Below are positions 5,241 to 7,646 of a stretch of DNA of 7,646 nucleotides, one piece after another (position 1 is the stretch's first letter; every line of letters begins with the position of its first letter). The notes under the pieces are model-generated. The model saw nothing but the letters and a program-made list of their open reading frames with translations, was not told the DNA's origin and did no database searches. A program made the translations under genes and the position numbers. Source of the DNA: Bacteroidota bacterium (GTDB lineage: Bacteria > Bacteroidota > Bacteroidia > Flavobacteriales_F > PHOS-HE28); NCBI GenBank assembly GCA_023430945.1, contig JAEYYE010000240.1, forward strand, positions 1 through 7,646, read 5' to 3'.

Positions 5241-6470
5241 ATGCCATCGATCTCCACCAAGGGCCGGCAGATGCCCGCTTCACCGATCCGCAAACTGGTG
5301 CCGTATGCCGAAGCCGCCAAGAAACGCGGAACCAAGGTGATCCACCTGAACATCGGGCAGCCGGACATCGAAACGCCGGAAGTGGCTCTGGATGCGATCC
5401 GCAACCTGGATCGGAAAGTGATCGAGTACAGCCACAGCGCGGGTTTCGAGACCTATCGCAAGGGCCTCGCGGAATATTACCGGCAGCACGCGATCGAAGT
5501 GACGCATGAGCATATCATCGTTACGAACGGCGGAAGTGAGGCGTTGCTCTTCGGTATGATGGCTTGCTTCGAACCGGGCGACGAGCTGATCATTCCTGAG
5601 CCGTACTACGCGAATTACAACAGCTTCGCGATCGCTGCAAGCGTGAAGGTGGTGCCGGTGCGCAGCACGATCAACGATGGTTTCGCTCTTCCGCCGATCG
5701 ATGCGTTCGAGCAGCTGATCACTCCGCGCACCAAAGGCATCCTGATCTGCAATCCGGGCAATCCCACTGGTTACCTGTACAGCCGGAAAGAGCTCGAAAC
5801 GCTTCGCGACATCGTGAAGAAACACGACCTGTACCTCTTCGCTGATGAAGTGTACCGCGAGTTCTGTTACGATGGCGCCGAGCACATCAGCACCATGACG
5901 TTGAAAGGGATCGAGCAGAACGTGGTGCTGGTGGATAGTGTGAGCAAGCGTTACAGCATGTGTGGCGCGCGGGTCGGTGCTTTCATCACCCGGAATGCCG
6001 ATCTGTACAACGCCGTACTGAAAATGGCTCAAGCGCGATTGAGCCCGCCGACCTTCGGGCAGATCGCTTCCGAAGCTGCGTTGAAGACACCGGCTTCCTA
6101 CTTTGAAAGTGTGATCACGGAATACCGCGAACGCCGCGACATTCTTGTGGATGGATTGAACACGATCGAAGGTGTGATCTGCCCCAAGCCCAAAGGCGCG
6201 TTCTATTGCGTGGCCGAATTACCGATCGATGATTCCGATCGGTTCTGTCAATGGCTGTTGGAATCCTTCGAACACAAAGGCCACACGGTGATGATGGCGC
6301 CGGCAACCGGCTTCTACGCTGAACCAGCGACAGGCCGCAAGCAGGTGCGACTCGCCTACGTGCTGGAGAAACAGCAATTGCAGATCGCGGTGGAATGCCT
6401 TCGCGAAGCGCTGCAGAGCTACCCCGGCACGATCGAGCGCACGCAACAGGCTTCGATCGCTTCGCGCTGA
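5241..6470 (+). CDS. PLP-dependent class I/II aminotransferase (aspartate-aminotransferase-like)
   Basis: Encodes 409 residues from the ATG at 5241; an in-frame TTG at 5220 would add seven residues (MRAKPEE) with no family resemblance. Fold-type I landmarks are in order: IGQPDIETP near 38-46, TNGGSEAL at 95-102 (phosphate binding), NPGNPTG at 171-177 with N174, FADEVY at 200-205 with D202 (pyridine nitrogen) and Y205, SVSKRYSMCGARVG with the PLP-binding lysine K236, and VRLAYV with the substrate-carboxylate arginine R370. All catalytic residues are present, so it should be an active cytosolic transaminase moving amino groups between amino acids and 2-oxo acids. The exact substrate cannot be told from sequence alone; an aspartate or broad-range enzyme is likely. 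A terminator lies upstream, so it needs its own promoter in 5175-5240, but I see no good TAnnTTTG there. It converges on the transporter gene with 14 bases between stop codons. Confidence 0.94.
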   Translation: MPSISTKGRQMPASPIRKLVPYAEAAKKRGTKVIHLNIGQPDIETPEVALDAIRNLDRKVIEYSHSAGFETYRKGLAEYYRQHAIEVTHEHIIVTNGGSEALLFGMMACFEPGDELIIPEPYYANYNSFAIAASVKVVPVRSTINDGFALPPIDAFEQLITPRTKGILICNPGNPTGYLYSRKELETLRDIVKKHDLYLFADEVYREFCYDGAEHISTMTLKGIEQNVVLVDSVSKRYSMCGARVGAFITRNADLYNAVLKMAQARLSPPTFGQIASEAALKTPASYFESVITEYRERRDILVDGLNTIEGVICPKPKGAFYCVAELPIDDSDRFCQWLLESFEHKGHTVMMAPATGFYAEPATGRKQVRLAYVLEKQQLQIAVECLREALQSYPGTIERTQQASIASR

Positions 6471-6484
6471 CCTGCGGATCGGAC

Positions 6485-7645
6485 CTAGTGCAGGCCTTTT
6501 TCCTTCATGATCTGGTTCAGCCATTTCAACATGGCGAACATGATCAGCGTGGCCACCATCAACAGCGCGAAATTCACCCAGAAGAAATTCGCCTTGTCCT
6601 CGTAACTGTCCCAAAGCGTCGCGAGCACGCCGGAGAGCTTGTTCCCGATCGAAGTGGAAAGGAACCAGCCGCCCATCATGAGCGCGGTGAGCCGCGCCGG
6701 ACTAAGCTTCGAGACCAGTGAAAGACCCATCGGGCTCAGGAGCAATTCGCCGATCGTGATCACGCCGTAGGTCGCCATAAGCCACCCCGTGCTTGCCTTC
6801 ACCGTGCCGTTGTCCGAAGCTTCCACCGCCCACACCATCACCAGCACGCTGATCGCCGAGATCAACAGACCGAACGCGATCTTGGTGGGTGTTGAAGGCT
6901 CTTTCCCTTTCTTCCGCAGGAATGCGAAAAACGCGACGACGAGCGGTGTAAGGATGATCACCCAACCTGGATTGATCGACTGGCTGAGCGGCGTGGACCA
7001 GAGCGTGGCCGACTCACCGTCCTCCGGCAATTTGGATGGATCCACATTCTTGAAATACGGCGGATAGTTGTACTCCTTGATCACCTTTCCATCCTGCTTT
7101 TGCAGGCGGAATTGATCATCGTATAGTTCCACTGAATCCTTCTTGTATTCCAGTTCATCAGCGAGATAAACGCCGCTGAAGACTTCACCCAGCGTCCCCG
7201 AAACTTCGCGATCGGTGTACGTGTCGGCCCAGATCGTGAGTGCGGTGCCATTCTGCTTGAACACCGCCCAGAACATGATGACCGCAGCGAAAATGGCAAG
7301 CAGCGCCGCGATCGGTCTCTTCTCAGATCGTTCCGCGCGGAAATAGAGCGAAGCGAAGAAATAGATCACGGGAATGCATGCGAAGATGAACGCATCGTTG
7401 CTGTCCGATTGGAAGATGTTGCCAGGAATGATCCAACCGATCACACCTGCGATCACCGAGGGGAGCAAAATGGTCACCAGGATCCGGCCGAACGGCATAT
7501 CCTCCTTGGTCATCTCCTTCTTCACGTCCGCCGCGCGATAATGCCGCGTGCCGAGAAGGAAGATGATCACACCGATGAACATGCCGATCCCCGCCGCGAC
7601 GAACGCGTACTTCCAGCCCCAAAGGATGATGATCGCGGCGCTGAA
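6485..7645 (-). CDS. POT/PTR family proton-coupled oligopeptide transporter, partial (N-terminus beyond the window)
   Basis: The minus frame is open from the right edge to TAG at 6485-6487, giving 386 visible residues; the real start lies outside, and the ATG at 7582 is internal. POT proteins are 12-14 helix inner-membrane carriers that import di- and tripeptides with protons. The visible part begins in a helix with GWKYAFVAAGIGM, typical of POT helices 4-5. Then come FWAVFKQNGTALTIWAD (TM7 region), GWVIILTPLVVAFFAF (TM8), STGWLMATYGVITIGELLLSP (TM10, with the conserved glutamate and SPMG), LTALMMGGWFLSTSIGN (TM11) and a final helix ending in MKEKGLH. About 85 polar residues between TM7 and TM8 (DNA about 6976-7219), rich in Tyr, Asp and Lys, form a long extracytoplasmic loop, which I recall as frequent in Bacteroidota members. 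Peptide preference cannot be read from this part, and the N-terminal ExxER-type proton motif is outside the window. Confidence 0.93.
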   Translation of the reverse strand, partial: FSAAIIILWGWKYAFVAAGIGMFIGVIIFLLGTRHYRAADVKKEMTKEDMPFGRILVTILLPSVIAGVIGWIIPGNIFQSDSNDAFIFACIPVIYFFASLYFRAERSEKRPIAALLAIFAAVIMFWAVFKQNGTALTIWADTYTDREVSGTLGEVFSGVYLADELEYKKDSVELYDDQFRLQKQDGKVIKEYNYPPYFKNVDPSKLPEDGESATLWSTPLSQSINPGWVIILTPLVVAFFAFLRKKGKEPSTPTKIAFGLLISAISVLVMVWAVEASDNGTVKASTGWLMATYGVITIGELLLSPMGLSLVSKLSPARLTALMMGGWFLSTSIGNKLSGVLATLWDSYEDKANFFWVNFALLMVATLIMFAMLKWLNQIMKEKGLH

Positions 7646-7646
7646 G

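Noticed and set aside
5280..6032. A 250-residue minus-strand frame within the aminotransferase gene
   Set aside because: It is antisense to a confident PLP enzyme and its translation is His/Arg/Val-rich with no known motif, typical of a shadow frame.
6471..6501. CCTGC...GCAGG followed by CC and five Ts as a terminator between convergent genes
   Set aside because: The stem is only five pairs with a 14-base loop, the T run is separated by two bases, and it lies in the transporter coding sequence; too weak to call.

Overview
The window reads as a chromosomal segment from a Bacteroidota bacterium, perhaps Flavobacteriales-like with middling GC content; this is inferred from gene families and promoter style. 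Supporting signs are a bacterial GH3-family protein, a long (67K-type) SppA, two DUF1573 Ig-like exported proteins, a POT transporter with a long extracytoplasmic loop, genes lacking clear Shine-Dalgarno sequences, and a perfect Bacteroidota-type -7 box (TAnnTTTG) in front of the second DUF1573 gene.

Layout. 1-947 (minus): 5' part of a GH3 auxin-responsive-promoter family protein, running off the left edge. 1009-1601 (minus): a small signal-peptide-bearing beta-barrel-like protein whose frame is broken by an apparent one-base deletion near 1450. 1602-1815: intergenic, with a rho-independent terminator for sppA and an unexplained hairpin. 1816-3633 (minus): sppA, a membrane-anchored signal peptide peptidase. 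3634-4025: 392-base divergent intergenic region with heptad repeats, an 87-base Bacteroidota-style dispersed element, a paired TGTTAA box and a promoter. 4026-4460 and 4662-5120 (plus): two paralogous exported DUF1573 proteins, each with its own similarly organised upstream region; a strong terminator follows the second. 5241-6470 (plus): PLP-dependent class I/II aminotransferase. 6485-7645 (minus): C-terminal part of a POT/PTR proton-coupled oligopeptide transporter, running off the right edge and convergent with the aminotransferase.

How it fits together. Most genes are housekeeping or envelope functions and no single pathway links them. The most distinctive part is 3747-5120. The two DUF1573 genes, about 68% identical over the mature core by hand alignment, are each preceded by heptad (7-base period) repeats in AAGT orientation, then heptads in CAA(C) orientation, then TGTTAA-N5-TGTTAA, then a -7-like box. 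This suggests that a gene plus its regulatory region was duplicated, and that a dispersed 87-base element sits between the two heptad arms in only one copy. Across the whole window GATC occurs about 159 times by hand count, against roughly 30 expected from base composition.
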